Shown here: positions 45,542 to 54,308 of the stretch, one piece after another | Position numbering within the stretch: position 1 is the stretch's first letter | Layout of the letters: every line of letters starts with the position of its first letter | Source of the DNA: Paenibacillus sp. JCM 10914 | GTDB taxonomy: Bacteria; Bacillota; Bacilli; Paenibacillales; Paenibacillaceae | Length of the DNA: 64,000 nt | Reading direction: 5' to 3' | Assembly (NCBI RefSeq): GCF_001315105.1 | Contig: NZ_BAZR01000024.1 | Coordinates: 17,755 to 81,754 of the forward strand | Translations under genes and position numbers: made by a program | The notes under the pieces: model-generated | What the model saw: the letters and a program-made list of their open reading frames with translations, nothing else | Databases searched by the model: none | Told to the model about the DNA's origin: nothing

Positions 45542-46996
45542 CTAGAGGATCGGAGACAGCAGCCGAGAGATCGATTCCTTAAACTTTACCCAGCGAGACC
45601 GCTCCAGATAGTGTTTCATCGTCAAGATGCGGGATACTCGCAAATCTTCATGGAATATCTCCGTTAATTCCCTGGATATTTGTTCGTCATACAGGAAGGC
45701 ATTCACCTCAAAGTTCAGCTTGAAGCTGCGAACGTCGATGTTGGCTGTACCTACCGAAGCAATGCTCTCATCAATGATGATGGTCTTGGCATGAATAAAA
45801 CCGTTGTTGTACAGATAAACGTTAGCTCCAGTTTGCAACATCTCGCCAATGTAGGACAAGGTCGCCCAATAAACGAAAGGATGATCCGGCTTGTCCGGAA
45901 TCATCAGATGTACCTCTACCCCTGATAGGGCTGCGATTCGAAGGGCATCGAGCAGGCTGGCATCCGGGATGAAATAAGGCGTCTGAATATAGATGGACTT
46001 CTTGGCCGATGTAATCATCTTGATATAACCGTTCTTGATATGCTCATACCTTGAGTCCGGTCCGCTGGTCACGATCTGGATGCCAACGTTGCCGGGAGAA
46101 TTGATCTTGGGAAACAGGTTTGATTCGTAGGAGATATCATGATGATGCGAAGCCTGATTCCAATCGAGAATAAATCGGACTTGCATTGCGTATACAGCTT
46201 CTCCTTGAATGCGAAGGTGGGTGTCACGCCAATACCCGAATTTGGAATTCAGTCCTAAGTATTCATCCCCTACATTAAAGCCGCCAACATAACCGATGTT
46301 GCCATCAATGATCACGAGCTTGCGGTGATTCCGATAATTGAGACGTAGATTTATGAAGCGCAGCTTGGACGGGAAGAATGCCTCCGCCTCTCCGCCGGCT
46401 TCACGGAAAGCTCTGAAGAATCCTTTGGTTAGCTGCCTTGAACCGAGTTCATCGTACAATACTCTGACCTTAACGCCTTGCTTAGCTTTTTTGGTTAATA
46501 AGGACATGAGTTTCTTCCCTAGTTCATCCCGGCGAATAATGTAGTATTGAAGATGGATGTAATCTTCGGCTTCCTCAATGTCTTGGAACAGACGATCAAA
46601 TTTTTTCCGTCCATCCGTGAATATATCGACATGATTATCATCCGTAAGTATCGCTTGGTTCTCGTTAATCTGCATATGTATTAAATCGCTGTTGTCTTCA
46701 GCGGCCTGATTGCGGAAGTGAAAATCTCCCTTGCCGATCCCTTTCATTTGAGACAGCAGCACGTTCTCAATGCCTGTCTTCTGTAGGTCGTCCCAGTGAA
46801 ATAAGCGGATTCTTCTCAGGTTTTGGGCAAACAGGAGATAAAGTGCGAATCCAAGGATGGGAATAAAGAATAGTACAAGCAGCCAAGCCCAGGTAGAGCC
46901 AGCGTCCCGCCGTTCTTTAAATACAACAAACACGGCGAATATAATATTGAGTATGATGATCAAGCTAAGAATAATGGATGTCGTTGCGCCATACAT
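45542..46996 (-). CDS. cls: Cardiolipin synthase
   Basis: The 484-aa membrane phospholipase D-type enzyme joins two phosphatidylglycerols to form cardiolipin. Two N-terminal membrane segments (IILSLIIILNIIFAVFVVF and WAWLLVLFFIPILGFALYLL) precede two catalytic HKD motifs: HRKLVIIDGNIGYVGG at about residue 224 and HAKTIIIDESIASVGTANID at about 400. The length and order match Bacillus ClsA. AGGAGGG precedes the ATG at 46996. Monocistronic, convergent to the VOC gene. Confidence 0.95.
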   Translation of the reverse strand: MYGATTSIILSLIIILNIIFAVFVVFKERRDAGSTWAWLLVLFFIPILGFALYLLFAQNLRRIRLFHWDDLQKTGIENVLLSQMKGIGKGDFHFRNQAAEDNSDLIHMQINENQAILTDDNHVDIFTDGRKKFDRLFQDIEEAEDYIHLQYYIIRRDELGKKLMSLLTKKAKQGVKVRVLYDELGSRQLTKGFFRAFREAGGEAEAFFPSKLRFINLRLNYRNHRKLVIIDGNIGYVGGFNVGDEYLGLNSKFGYWRDTHLRIQGEAVYAMQVRFILDWNQASHHHDISYESNLFPKINSPGNVGIQIVTSGPDSRYEHIKNGYIKMITSAKKSIYIQTPYFIPDASLLDALRIAALSGVEVHLMIPDKPDHPFVYWATLSYIGEMLQTGANVYLYNNGFIHAKTIIIDESIASVGTANIDVRSFKLNFEVNAFLYDEQISRELTEIFHEDLRVSRILTMKHYLERSRWVKFKESISRLLSPIL

Positions 46997-47219
46997 GAAG
47001 AATATTCCCTCCTAATACTTTAGTAATCTCCTGATGCAAATGATTTAATCCGGTGTGCCATTCGATTGATACTTACGTACTACGTCAGGTCGAGCCTGCA
47101 ATGCCCATATTATACGTGAGCCTAGCACAGAAGTATATAACGGTACCTGACCGCTTTCATTTGAATCCTAACTTGCTGTCATGATAGGATGAAAGAAACA
47201 ACTGGAGATGAGGCGTGTT

Positions 47220-48299
47220 TTGTTGAAAATGAACAAGTTTTTCAAGTTTTGTCTCGCCGTGATTCTGATTTTGATCATCATCTATCTGGGATCGATGGTT
47301 GACTTTATATTCAGGCCTGTTCTTTCGTTCTTCTCCATCATCCTGATCCCGCTGATGTTGGCAGGTTTTTTCTTCTATTTACTGCGGCCGCTAGTCGATT
47401 ACCTTGAGAAGAAAAAGATGAACCGCTCGCTTGCCATTCTGCTCATCTATGTTGTCTTTGCAGGGATACTTACAGGTTTCAGCATTGGTGTGTGGCCATC
47501 GCTGCGAGATCAGATCGTCGCGCTGGTGGACAATGCGCCGGCTCTGTTTAACGCACTGGGTAAACAACTGGAAGAATTGGAGAATAGCGCGTTCTTTCAG
47601 CAGGTGTTTCCCGAGGACGTTAATCCTCTTACACAACTGACGGAATACTTGAATCGGGGATTTGTCTTCTTGACAGATTATATTATGAACCTGTTCTCGT
47701 TCGTGTCGACCTTTGCCATCGTATTGTTCATGTTCCCGATCCTTCTGTATTACATGCTGAAGGAGGGGGCCAAGTTTGGGAAGAAGGCCGTCAGCTTTCT
47801 GCCGAATCGGTTTAAGGAAGACGGCGCATCGGTATTGGATGAAATCAATAATGCGCTGAAAGGCTTCATCGTGGGCAGGGTGCTTGTCAATCTCGCCCTT
47901 GGTGTATTAATGTACATAGGCTTCTTAATCATTGGCTTACCCTATGCGCTGTTGTTAACGGTTGTGGCTGTCATTGCCAACTTCATTCCGTTCATCGGGG
48001 CCATTCTTTCTTCGATTCCAATTGTCATTATCGGATTTATCCAGTCGCCTGCGACGGCGATCTGGTCCCTGATCGTTATTCTCGCTGCTCAGCAGATCCA
48101 GGATAATCTGATTGGGCCGTATATATTCGGCAAGCAGCTTGCCATACATCCAATCAGTATTATTATCCTGGTCTTGGTCGGACAAGATATAGGCGGAATT
48201 ATTGGGGTTCTGCTCGTGGTACCTGTATATATGATCCTCAAGATTGTTGTCACCCGAGTATATCAATTATTCTTTAAGGAAAAATGGGAAAAAGCATAG
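47220..48299 (+). CDS. AI-2E family transporter (PerM/YtvI type)
   Basis: About 359 aa with seven or eight hydrophobic segments in the AI-2E family layout: two N-terminal pairs (FFKFCLAVILILIIIYLGSM, SIILIPLMLAGFFFYLL), a soluble segment at about 85-145, then the C-terminal block with VNLALGVLMYIGFLIIGLPYALLL, ANFIPFIGAILSSIPIV and the signature QQIQDNLIGPYIFGKQLAIHP. Members export small molecules or act as Na/H antiporters; the substrate here is unknown. The start is uncertain: ATG 47208 is too near its GGAG; TTG 47220 or 47223 fits GAGG best, and ATG 47229 is also possible. Confidence 0.9.
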   Translation: MLKMNKFFKFCLAVILILIIIYLGSMVDFIFRPVLSFFSIILIPLMLAGFFFYLLRPLVDYLEKKKMNRSLAILLIYVVFAGILTGFSIGVWPSLRDQIVALVDNAPALFNALGKQLEELENSAFFQQVFPEDVNPLTQLTEYLNRGFVFLTDYIMNLFSFVSTFAIVLFMFPILLYYMLKEGAKFGKKAVSFLPNRFKEDGASVLDEINNALKGFIVGRVLVNLALGVLMYIGFLIIGLPYALLLTVVAVIANFIPFIGAILSSIPIVIIGFIQSPATAIWSLIVILAAQQIQDNLIGPYIFGKQLAIHPISIIILVLVGQDIGGIIGVLLVVPVYMILKIVVTRVYQLFFKEKWEKA

Positions 48300-48312
48300 C
48301 TACATGAAGAAT

Positions 48313-48349
48313 GGGGCATCCGAGGTCCGTAAAGACCTGTGGATGCCCT
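48313..48349. terminator. Strong hairpin between convergent transporter and collagen-like genes
   Basis: GGGCATCCGAGGTC and GACCTGTGGATGCCC form a long stem around CGTAAA. No clean T-run follows on either strand, so it may be a weak bidirectional terminator. Confidence 0.55.
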
Positions 48350-48392
48350 ATTGCTATAGGTCTATTAAGTCAAGTCTGCTTCGAAACCCGGC

Positions 48393-49319
48393 TTAGATGA
48401 TGCTTACACCTGCACTACCGTAACCGGCAAGGGCAGTTACAAGAGTCAAGCCAGTTGCGGTTGTGGAGAAGACCATTAACAAGCGGGTATTGGCTGCAAC
48501 AGGGATAGCAAGACCGTCCACGAATCCGTTGCTCACAGTTCCAAGAATGATTGTCCCTGTATACGGCGGAGCCAGCGTTACGAGAGCACCAGGGATAGGG
48601 GTAAATATGTTACTTGTGGCTGGTGCACTATACAGCTGTGCAGTGACTGTAACTGTAGTTCCGAGCAAATCCAGCGCTAATGTATTGCTGAATGTTGCTG
48701 ATATGCCTGTAATAGTACCGGCGCGTGGTGTATTGAATGCAAAGTTAAGCGCAGTTCCTGCGGCACCTGTGATGTCAACTTCTCCGCCTGCGAGTGTAAC
48801 GGTAGGTCCGGAGATACCGAAGCCAACCAAACCAATCGTTCCTACTAATCCGCCTAATACGGTTGTCAATGCCAGCGGCAGACCGGATGCGAATGGGATG
48901 ATAGCTCCACCGCCGGGAAGGCCAGTAGCTCCTGTAGCTCCAGTGGCGCCAGCAGGACCCACCGCGCCTGCTGCTCCAGCAGCTCCAGTAGGTCCGATTG
49001 GCCCAACGGGTCCGATAGTTCCGGCAGGTCCAGTCGCTCCGGCAGGTCCAGTCGGTCCAGTCGCTCCGGCAGGTCCAGTCGGTCCAGGAGTTCCAGTGGA
49101 TGGACCAGCGGGTCCAACAGCCCCTTGCGGTCCAATGGGGCCGATAGGTCCGAGTGCTCCTTTTGGCCCTTGCGGTCCAATAGGTCCACGTGGTCCTCTT
49201 TGACAGCGACGATTCACATGGCCGCCGTGAGATGGACATCTCTTTTTCTTGGCGTGCAGCACTTCTCTCTCTATTTTTATAAGAGCATACAATTTTTTTC
49301 TTCTAGAAGAACTTCCCAA
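48393..49319 (-). CDS. Collagen-like exosporium protein with BclB-type C-terminal domain
   Basis: A 308-aa protein. A short basic N-terminus (residues 1-38, with CPSHGGHVNRRCQR) precedes about 32 Gly-X-Y triplets (residues ~41-140), rich in GPTGPAGATGP units that form a collagen triple helix. The C-terminal 165 residues start IIPFASGLPLALTTVLGGLVG, the typical opening of the BclB exosporium C-terminal domain, and continue as hydrophobic beta strands that would trimerise. Such proteins form hair-like filaments on spores. A TTG start at 49319 is chosen since AAGGAGGTG lies 9-10 nt upstream and no ATG is available. The repeats make any antisense open frame here an artefact of codon bias. Confidence 0.92.
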   Translation of the reverse strand: MGSSSRRKKLYALIKIEREVLHAKKKRCPSHGGHVNRRCQRGPRGPIGPQGPKGALGPIGPIGPQGAVGPAGPSTGTPGPTGPAGATGPTGPAGATGPAGTIGPVGPIGPTGAAGAAGAVGPAGATGATGATGLPGGGAIIPFASGLPLALTTVLGGLVGTIGLVGFGISGPTVTLAGGEVDITGAAGTALNFAFNTPRAGTITGISATFSNTLALDLLGTTVTVTAQLYSAPATSNIFTPIPGALVTLAPPYTGTIILGTVSNGFVDGLAIPVAANTRLLMVFSTTATGLTLVTALAGYGSAGVSII

Positions 49320-49629
49320 ATTTTAGCACCTCCTTAGATTTGATTTATACTACGCAACTATTCCTACCTCTGTATGGGTGAATCCCTCTTAAACGGCAGA
49401 TAAATACCTATTATCATCAGAATGTACGCTAGCCCTGATTCATCTGTCCCTGAAGGGATTACTTTCACAATAAGGTGGTTACGATGGCAGGTATGGGTAA
49501 ATGATAGTGGTGGCTTCAGTGGATTGGCATTCGGGTAAACATAGGGTAGTACGTGTTGAGAGTAGAATGTGGCCCTTGTTTATTGGTTGTAATTGTAGGG
49601 AAAGTTGTGTGTGGCAAAGGAGTGGAGGT
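49320..49629. other. Intergenic region between divergent collagen-like and UPF0316 genes
   Basis: This 310-bp stretch must hold both promoters, but I cannot assign clear boxes. AAGGAGG next to 49319 on the minus strand and GGAGG before 49630 on the plus strand are the only firm signals. A frame open from 49501 extends the UPF0316 gene upstream but does not look coding. Confidence 0.5.
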
Positions 49630-50163
49630 ATGATTTCATGGGCGTTGGTTGGCTCCATTATTGGCATTAATGTTGTGTATGTATCGATATTTACGCTTCG
49701 ATTGATCTTGATGATTAAAGGTAGAAGAGGCCTTGCCTCAGCGCTGTCTATGTTGGAAGTGTTCGTATACTTGCTCGGACTGAATTTGGTGCTACAGAAT
49801 TTGGACAATCCTGCGAATATGGCAGCTTACTGTATTGGTTTTGGATTAGGCGTATATATTGGAAGCCGAATCGAAGAGTATTTGGCATTAGGTTATATCG
49901 TGGTGCAGGTGATCGTGAACTCTCTGGAGACCGATCTTGCCGTTACGCTCCGCGAGCGGGGATATGGCGTGACCGCATGGGCTGCTGATGGCAAGGATGG
50001 TCAACGGCTCGTCTTGCAGGTACTTGTGAAGCGGAAGAATGAGCGGCGGTTGATGGAGACGCTTGGTAAGCTGTCGCCGCAAGCTTTTATTATTTCTCAT
50101 GAGCCCAAGAACTTCAAAGGCGGCTTCTGGGTTCGATTGACGGAAGGACGCAAACTTAGATAA
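49630..50163 (+). CDS. UPF0316/DUF2179 membrane protein (YebE-like)
   Basis: A 177-aa protein with three N-terminal membrane segments (ALVGSIIGINVVYVSIFTLRL, ALSMLEVFVYLLGLNLVL, MAAYCIGFGLGVYIGSRIE) and a cytosolic DUF2179 domain (about 95-177) containing LRERGYGVTAWAADGKDGQR and the end region SPQAFIISHEPKNFKGGFW. This matches the UPF0316 family of Bacillales, whose role is unknown. The ATG at 49630 has GTGGAGG just upstream; the in-frame ATG at 49501 adds a cysteine-rich, non-conserved stretch. Confidence 0.9.
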   Translation: MISWALVGSIIGINVVYVSIFTLRLILMIKGRRGLASALSMLEVFVYLLGLNLVLQNLDNPANMAAYCIGFGLGVYIGSRIEEYLALGYIVVQVIVNSLETDLAVTLRERGYGVTAWAADGKDGQRLVLQVLVKRKNERRLMETLGKLSPQAFIISHEPKNFKGGFWVRLTEGRKLR

Positions 50164-50288
50164 AACCTTATGATTAAGTAGAAGCCTGTCTCTAGATGAA
50201 GTATTCGAGACAGGCTTCCGGGTTCCCATCCGAATCCAAATGACATACAATAGAATCATCGCGAATGATGAAGGAGTGTGAGCCGCAT

Positions 50289-50501
50289 ATGGCCCGTACA
50301 AGAACACAGAAAGCGCTCCGCAAGGCGGAACGTGCAGGAACATGGACTGATGTGCTGTTAAGGAAGACCAATGCAGATTATGGGGCGATGTCGCAACATG
50401 TGCGAGTGAAGCCAAGCAAACACGAACAGTTGAATAAGGTCAAACACAGAAAGCGGGTCGGAGACGATGGCGCTTTTTTTTATTGGTTTTGCTGGATGTG
50501 A
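50289..50501 (+). CDS. Small basic protein, hypothetical
   Basis: A 70-aa protein starting MARTRTQKALRKAERAGTWT, very rich in Lys/Arg, with a conserved-looking middle TDVLLRKTNADYGAMSQHVR. The ATG at 50289 is 13 nt after AAGGAG. The last residues (GAFFYWFCWM) run into an eight-T tract at about 50473, part of a stem AAAGCG...CGCTTT that may be the terminator, so the true C-terminus could differ by a homopolymer error. Family not recognised; nucleic-acid binding is possible from charge only. Confidence 0.6.
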   Translation: MARTRTQKALRKAERAGTWTDVLLRKTNADYGAMSQHVRVKPSKHEQLNKVKHRKRVGDDGAFFYWFCWM

Positions 50502-50542
50502 TATAGTACGCTAGAGAGGATCGTTCAGGATGGAGGTACATA

Positions 50543-51208
50543 ATGGCGAAGCAAAAGTACTATGTCGTCTGGGTCGGCAACGTACCCGGTATTTATACAA
50601 GCTGGGGGGATTGTCAGCAGCAGGTCAACCAGTTTACGGGAGCCAAGTTCAAGGCATTCGAATCCAGGGACGAAGCGGAGAAGGCTTTCGCTGCAGGCTA
50701 TAAGAACTACTGGGGGCAGCAGTCTAGCAGCGGCGGGGGAACGAAGACGTCAAGCAGCTATAAGCGCAATAGTTCTGCAGCAGTAGTGGCAGATCCGGGT
50801 GAGATCGATTATGACAGCATCTCTGTCGATGTCGGTACACGCGGAAATCCCGGACCGGTTGAATATAAAGGCGTGGATACGCAGACAGGCGATGTCCTGT
50901 TCTCCTGCGGCCCCATACCAAAGGGGACGAACAATCTAGGGGAGTTCCTGGCCATCGTTCACGCGCTGGCTTACTTGAAGAAGCTTGGTAGCAACAAGAC
51001 GGTGTATACCGATTCCATGAATGCAATGAAATGGCTGAAGCAAAAGAAAGCCGTATCCACCTTGCCCCGCGATGCTTCAACCAAGGAGATATGGGATTTG
51101 GTAGACAGGGCCGAGCATTGGCTCAGAACGAACACGTATGAGAATAAGGTATTGAAGTGGCAGACGAAGGTCTGGGGAGAGATTAAGGCCGACTATGGAC
51201 GTAAATAA
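50543..51208 (+). CDS. rnhA: Ribonuclease H with N-terminal viroplasmin domain
   Basis: A 221-aa protein. Residues 1-52 are a caulimovirus viroplasmin-like domain (KYYVVWVGNVPGIYTSWGDC, GAKFKAFESRDEAEKAF) known to bind RNA-DNA hybrids. A Ser/Gly linker follows, then a type 1 RNase H domain at about 85-221 with the catalytic acids in SVDVGTRGNPGP, NLGEFLAI, VYTDSMNAM and the last Asp in KADYG. It removes RNA from hybrids. The ATG at 50543 follows TGGAGG. The HAD-hydrolase gene follows 37 nt downstream and may be co-transcribed. Confidence 0.93.
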   Translation: MAKQKYYVVWVGNVPGIYTSWGDCQQQVNQFTGAKFKAFESRDEAEKAFAAGYKNYWGQQSSSGGGTKTSSSYKRNSSAAVVADPGEIDYDSISVDVGTRGNPGPVEYKGVDTQTGDVLFSCGPIPKGTNNLGEFLAIVHALAYLKKLGSNKTVYTDSMNAMKWLKQKKAVSTLPRDASTKEIWDLVDRAEHWLRTNTYENKVLKWQTKVWGEIKADYGRK

Positions 51209-51245
51209 TATATAGAGATCTACGATAAGAGGAGGAAGTCATACG

Positions 51246-52027
51246 ATGAGTTACAAAGCCGTATTTTTTGATATTGACGGAACGCTTGTGAATGAGGAGA
51301 AGGTGATCCCGCAGGATACCATCGATGCGATCAACCAGTTGAAACAGCAAGATATTGCTTTGTTCATTGCAACCGGGCGGGCACCCTATTATTTTGGACA
51401 TTATGCCGAGCAACTCGGTATTGATTCATATGTAAGTTTTAATGGTTCCTACGTGGTTCATCAGGGAAACATGGTGTACGAGAACCCTATATCCGTGAAG
51501 ACGCTGGAAGTATTGGAGAATTTAGCGTTGTCTCATAACCATCCGATTGTTATGCAAGGCGCAGAAGCGGGATATGCTAACCATGAAGAGCATCCGTACG
51601 TTGCCGAATCATTCAATGATCTTCATGTGGAGGTGCCGGGTTATCGGAGCAGCTACTGGAAGGAAGCGAAGGTGTACCAAGCGCTGCTGTACTGCGAGTC
51701 CCATGAGGAAAGCTTGTATACGTCATCCGAAGCACCGTTTGCCGATCTGAGCTTTGTACGCTGGCATCGTGTCGCAACCGATGTGATCCCGGGAGATGGT
51801 TCAAAGGCAAAGGGAATCGAAGCGGTATTGAAGCATCTTGGGATCAAACCGGAGGAGGCAGTAGCGTTCGGCGATGGCTGAATGATAAGGAAATGTTATC
51901 GTATGTAGGACTTGGAATCGCGATGGGCAACGCTCACGAGGAAGTGAAGCCGCTGGCGAACTTCGTAACCAAGCACGTGAATGACGGTGGCATTCGTCAC
52001 GGACTGGAATATGCGGGATTGATCTAA
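51246..52027 (+). CDS. Cof-type HAD hydrolase, frame broken near 51877
   Basis: A haloacid-dehalogenase phosphatase. Motif I is FFDIDGTLVNEE (residues 7-18), motif II region ATGRAPYYF, a C2-type cap follows, motif III Lys lies in GSKAKGIEAVLKHLG, and motif IV is split: GDG stops at TGA, while the next frame continues LNDKEMLSYVGLGIAMGNA to a stop at 52027. Restoring one C (GATGGCCTGAAT) gives the textbook GDGLND motif and about 260 aa, full family length. As written the frames are 51246-51881 and about 51878-52027. AGAGGAGG precedes the ATG. Substrate is likely a sugar or nucleotide phosphate; not assignable. Confidence 0.87.
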
Positions 52028-52033
52028 TTAGGA

Positions 52034-52073
52034 GCCAAGGGCGAAGAAGAAAACTTTCGTCCTTGGCTTTTTA
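52034..52073 (+). terminator. Terminator after the HAD hydrolase gene
   Basis: GCCAAGGGCGAA and TTTCGTCCTTGGC pair around a purine loop and are followed by TTTTTAA. Confidence 0.85.
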
Positions 52074-52148
52074 ATGTGAAATAAAAAAATGCAAACAATA
52101 GGCTGTGGGTTCAAAATGCCAACTTAAAAGCGAAGCTCGCATAAGAGC

Positions 52149-52373
52149 TGTGTATAACATCCGCCTGATGCTTGATATACACAGAGTTATGAACATTATC
52201 CCGGTACCTTGAACCAATTGATATGATTTCTCCCCGATGAACAAGCAAGTTATCCAGCGTTTGTGGATGAATGTGGAGAAGTACAAGGCCATACTGCGGA
52301 TAAATTGACATGTAAGCGAGTTATCCCCATCCACATAACCGTACAACTTCGATCGAGCATTAAGTTATCCACG
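52149..52373. other. Cluster of DnaA-box-like 9-mers in a non-coding region
   Basis: At least six sites resemble the DnaA box TTATNCACA. A perfect one is TTATACACA on the minus strand (52149-52157). Near matches are ATATACACA (52175-52183), TCATCCACA minus (52262-52270), TTATCCGCA minus (52295-52303), TTATCCCCA (52321-52329) and TTATCCACG (52365-52373); TTATCCAGC (52250-52258) and a TGTGGAGAA (52272-52280) are weaker. There is no dnaA, dnaN or plasmid gene nearby. Otherwise the 52074-52391 gap holds no gene. Confidence 0.6.
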
Positions 52374-52391
52374 CATGTGTTGTTATCTCTG

Positions 52392-53282
52392 CTATTCCTG
52401 ATCTCGTACTTGTTTATAGTATTGATTGGGCGACAAGCCTACGTATTTCTTGAACAATTTACTGAAATAGAAAGGATCGTCAAGACCGGTTAAGTAACCA
52501 ATCTCGCCGAAGCTGAGGTGAGTCGCTTCAATTAACTCTTTGGCATGATTGATGCGAACCTGGTTCACGTAGCGCATGATCGTGTGTCCCGTCAGCTTGG
52601 TGAACACCCGATTGATGTAATCATAGTTGCATTCGAAGCGCTGCTCGATATCCGAGCTGGTGATCTTCTCAGCATAATGCTCATGGATGTAATCTAGGAG
52701 CGCGTGTACCTTCATGTAGGATTTGGTGTGAGGATTATTCCGCTCAAGTTCGTCAAACAGACTTTCCCGAGACAGTTCGATCAGCATCTCCATGAACTTA
52801 AGGGCTGTGAGACTGCGGTTAAAGTGTTTGCGCCTGTATAATTGCAGCATCTCGCTTAGGGCACGGTACATATGATGCAGGCTTTTCTTCTGGTTTAGCG
52901 TATAGACTTTGGGGAAATAAAGTTGTCTGTTGTCATAGCCTGAAGCAGGACTGCTGTTACTGCCTATCATCCACTGTTTAGCAAGTAAGGATGAGGAACG
53001 CTCGGCAGCTGGGTGGACATCCGGGTGCTCAAAGTGAATATAGTAATAGTCGCAGGGATGCTTGCGAGTACCTTCGTGCTCCAGATGAGGTTCCAGTACG
53101 AGCATATCACCCTTCCTCAGCACATAGTCGACACCGTTCTCGCGCATGTGGAGCTCACCGCTCTTAACGAAATAAAGAACGCATTCGTGGGTGGTGCGCT
53201 TAAAGTGAATCCAGGGATTCTTGTAGGAGACAAACCCCATTAACTTGATTCGGGGGACATAATCTGCGTTCATGGATAGCAT
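52392..53282 (-). CDS. AraC family transcriptional regulator with cupin-type sensor
   Basis: A 296-aa regulator. Residues 1-150 form a cupin-like sugar-sensing domain (HFKRTTHECVLYFVKSGELHM, VLEPHLEHEGT). The C-terminal ~100 residues are an AraC double helix-turn-helix: SDIEQRFECNYDYINRVFTK and SFGEIGYLTGLDDPFYFSKL, ending KKYVGLSPNQYY. The start at 53282 has GAGAGGTG 6-7 nt upstream; in-frame ATGs farther out lack this. It diverges from the thuA-type gene and probably activates it in response to a carbohydrate. Confidence 0.9.
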   Translation of the reverse strand: MLSMNADYVPRIKLMGFVSYKNPWIHFKRTTHECVLYFVKSGELHMRENGVDYVLRKGDMLVLEPHLEHEGTRKHPCDYYYIHFEHPDVHPAAERSSSLLAKQWMIGSNSSPASGYDNRQLYFPKVYTLNQKKSLHHMYRALSEMLQLYRRKHFNRSLTALKFMEMLIELSRESLFDELERNNPHTKSYMKVHALLDYIHEHYAEKITSSDIEQRFECNYDYINRVFTKLTGHTIMRYVNQVRINHAKELIEATHLSFGEIGYLTGLDDPFYFSKLFKKYVGLSPNQYYKQVRDQE

Positions 53283-53442
53283 GAAATACACCTCTCGATA
53301 AACTGACATGAAGTCGCTTTTGTACAAAAAGAGTAACTTTCACACATTCCCGTTCATTGTAACACAGCCTATACTTGTGAGGAATTGACATGAAGGCGGT
53401 TGGGAAATACCAGATCGTTGATAAACAAGGAGGATACGACCA

Positions 53443-54177
53443 TTGGCTAAACTGAATGTTACCGTATGGAATGAATATCGACATGAGAGACATAACGAAG
53501 CTATTGCCCAAATATATCCGCAAGGGATTCACCAGACGATTGCCGGCTTTCTGGAACCAGGGGAAGAATTTAATGTACGGACGGCGGTATTGGACGATCC
53601 TGATCATGGCTTAACGGATGATGTGCTTGCGTCGACGGATGTGCTGCTTTGGTGGGGGCACGTCGCGCACGGCGAAGTCAGGGACGATATCGTGGAAAAA
53701 GTACGTCAGCGCGTGCTGGACGGAATGGGCCTGATCGTATTGCATTCCGGCCATGCCTCAAAGATCTTCCAGCGCCTGCTTGGTACGAATACCGGCGCAT
53801 TGAAATGGCGGGATGACGGCGAGAAGGAGCGTCTGTGGGTCATCGATGCTACGCATCCGATCGTGGAAGGTCTCGGCGAATATATTGAGATTCCGCAAGA
53901 GGAGATGTACGGGGAGCGATTTGAGATACCAGCACCGGATGAACTGGTGTTCATCTCGTGGTTCGAAGGCGGCGAGGTGTTCCGCAGCGGCTGTTGTTAC
54001 AAGCGGGGGCGCGGCAAGGTGTTTTATTTCAGACCGGGCCACGAAGCTTTCCCTACCTATCATCAACCGGAGATTCAACAAGTCATCACCAATGCCGTTC
54101 GTTGGGCAGCACCGGTTCAAGGTGCCAAAGTTTCTTACGGTCGGGTATCCCCTCTGGAATTAGTCAATAATCGATAA
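53443..54177 (+). CDS. ThuA-like protein (trehalose-utilisation family)
   Basis: A 244-aa ThuA-domain protein with a class I glutamine-amidotransferase-like fold. It begins KLNVTVWNEYRHERHNEAIA; DVLLWWGHVAHGEV, GLIVLHSGHASKIFQRLLG and GKVFYFRPGHEAFPTYHQP are family landmarks. ThuA proteins act in trehalose or related disaccharide catabolism. The start is TTG at 53443 with AAGGAGG upstream, since the next ATG lies within the conserved region. It diverges from an AraC-type regulator and ends at a strong terminator. Confidence 0.92.
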   Translation: MAKLNVTVWNEYRHERHNEAIAQIYPQGIHQTIAGFLEPGEEFNVRTAVLDDPDHGLTDDVLASTDVLLWWGHVAHGEVRDDIVEKVRQRVLDGMGLIVLHSGHASKIFQRLLGTNTGALKWRDDGEKERLWVIDATHPIVEGLGEYIEIPQEEMYGERFEIPAPDELVFISWFEGGEVFRSGCCYKRGRGKVFYFRPGHEAFPTYHQPEIQQVITNAVRWAAPVQGAKVSYGRVSPLELVNNR

Positions 54178-54184
54178 GAATAAG

Positions 54185-54227
54185 ACGCATCCTCATGAGC
54201 GGTTGTTTTTGGGGATGCGTTTTTTTT
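54185..54227 (+). terminator. Terminator after the ThuA gene
   Basis: ACGCATCC and GGATGCGT pair around a ~20-nt loop and are followed by an eight-T run. Confidence 0.88.
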
Positions 54228-54270
54228 GCGCATGGTCACGCTTCTCGAAATTTAATTCGGAACACTGTAT

Positions 54271-54289
54271 AATGAACCCAATTCAAAAT
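54271..54289 (+). promoter_or_regulatory. Possible DeoR operator upstream of deoR
   Basis: AATGAACCCAATTCAAAAT has the same GAAC-N4-TTCAA layout as the stronger site in front of deoC and as the Bacillus subtilis DeoR operator as I recall it. It lies 20 bp before the deoR ATG, overlapping a possible -10 (TATAAT at 54268-54273), so autoregulation is possible. Confidence 0.4.
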
Positions 54290-54308
54290 ATGCAAAGTGG
54301 GTTAAATC

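Noticed and set aside
48900..49200. CRISPR-like array of short repeats
   Set aside because: The repeats are 9-bp multiples encoding Gly-X-Y triplets inside a gene, with no unique spacers of constant length and no cas genes.
48463..49203. Long plus-strand open frame (246 codons, Pro/Ala/Val-rich) opposite the collagen-like gene
   Set aside because: It is the mirror image of Gly-X-Y codons; low complexity, no ribosome binding site, and the minus-strand protein has a recognised architecture.
52074..52391. Plasmid or chromosomal replication origin
   Set aside because: DnaA-like boxes are present but there is no dnaA/dnaN, rep gene, partition gene or clear A/T-rich unwinding element; kept only as a DnaA-box cluster.
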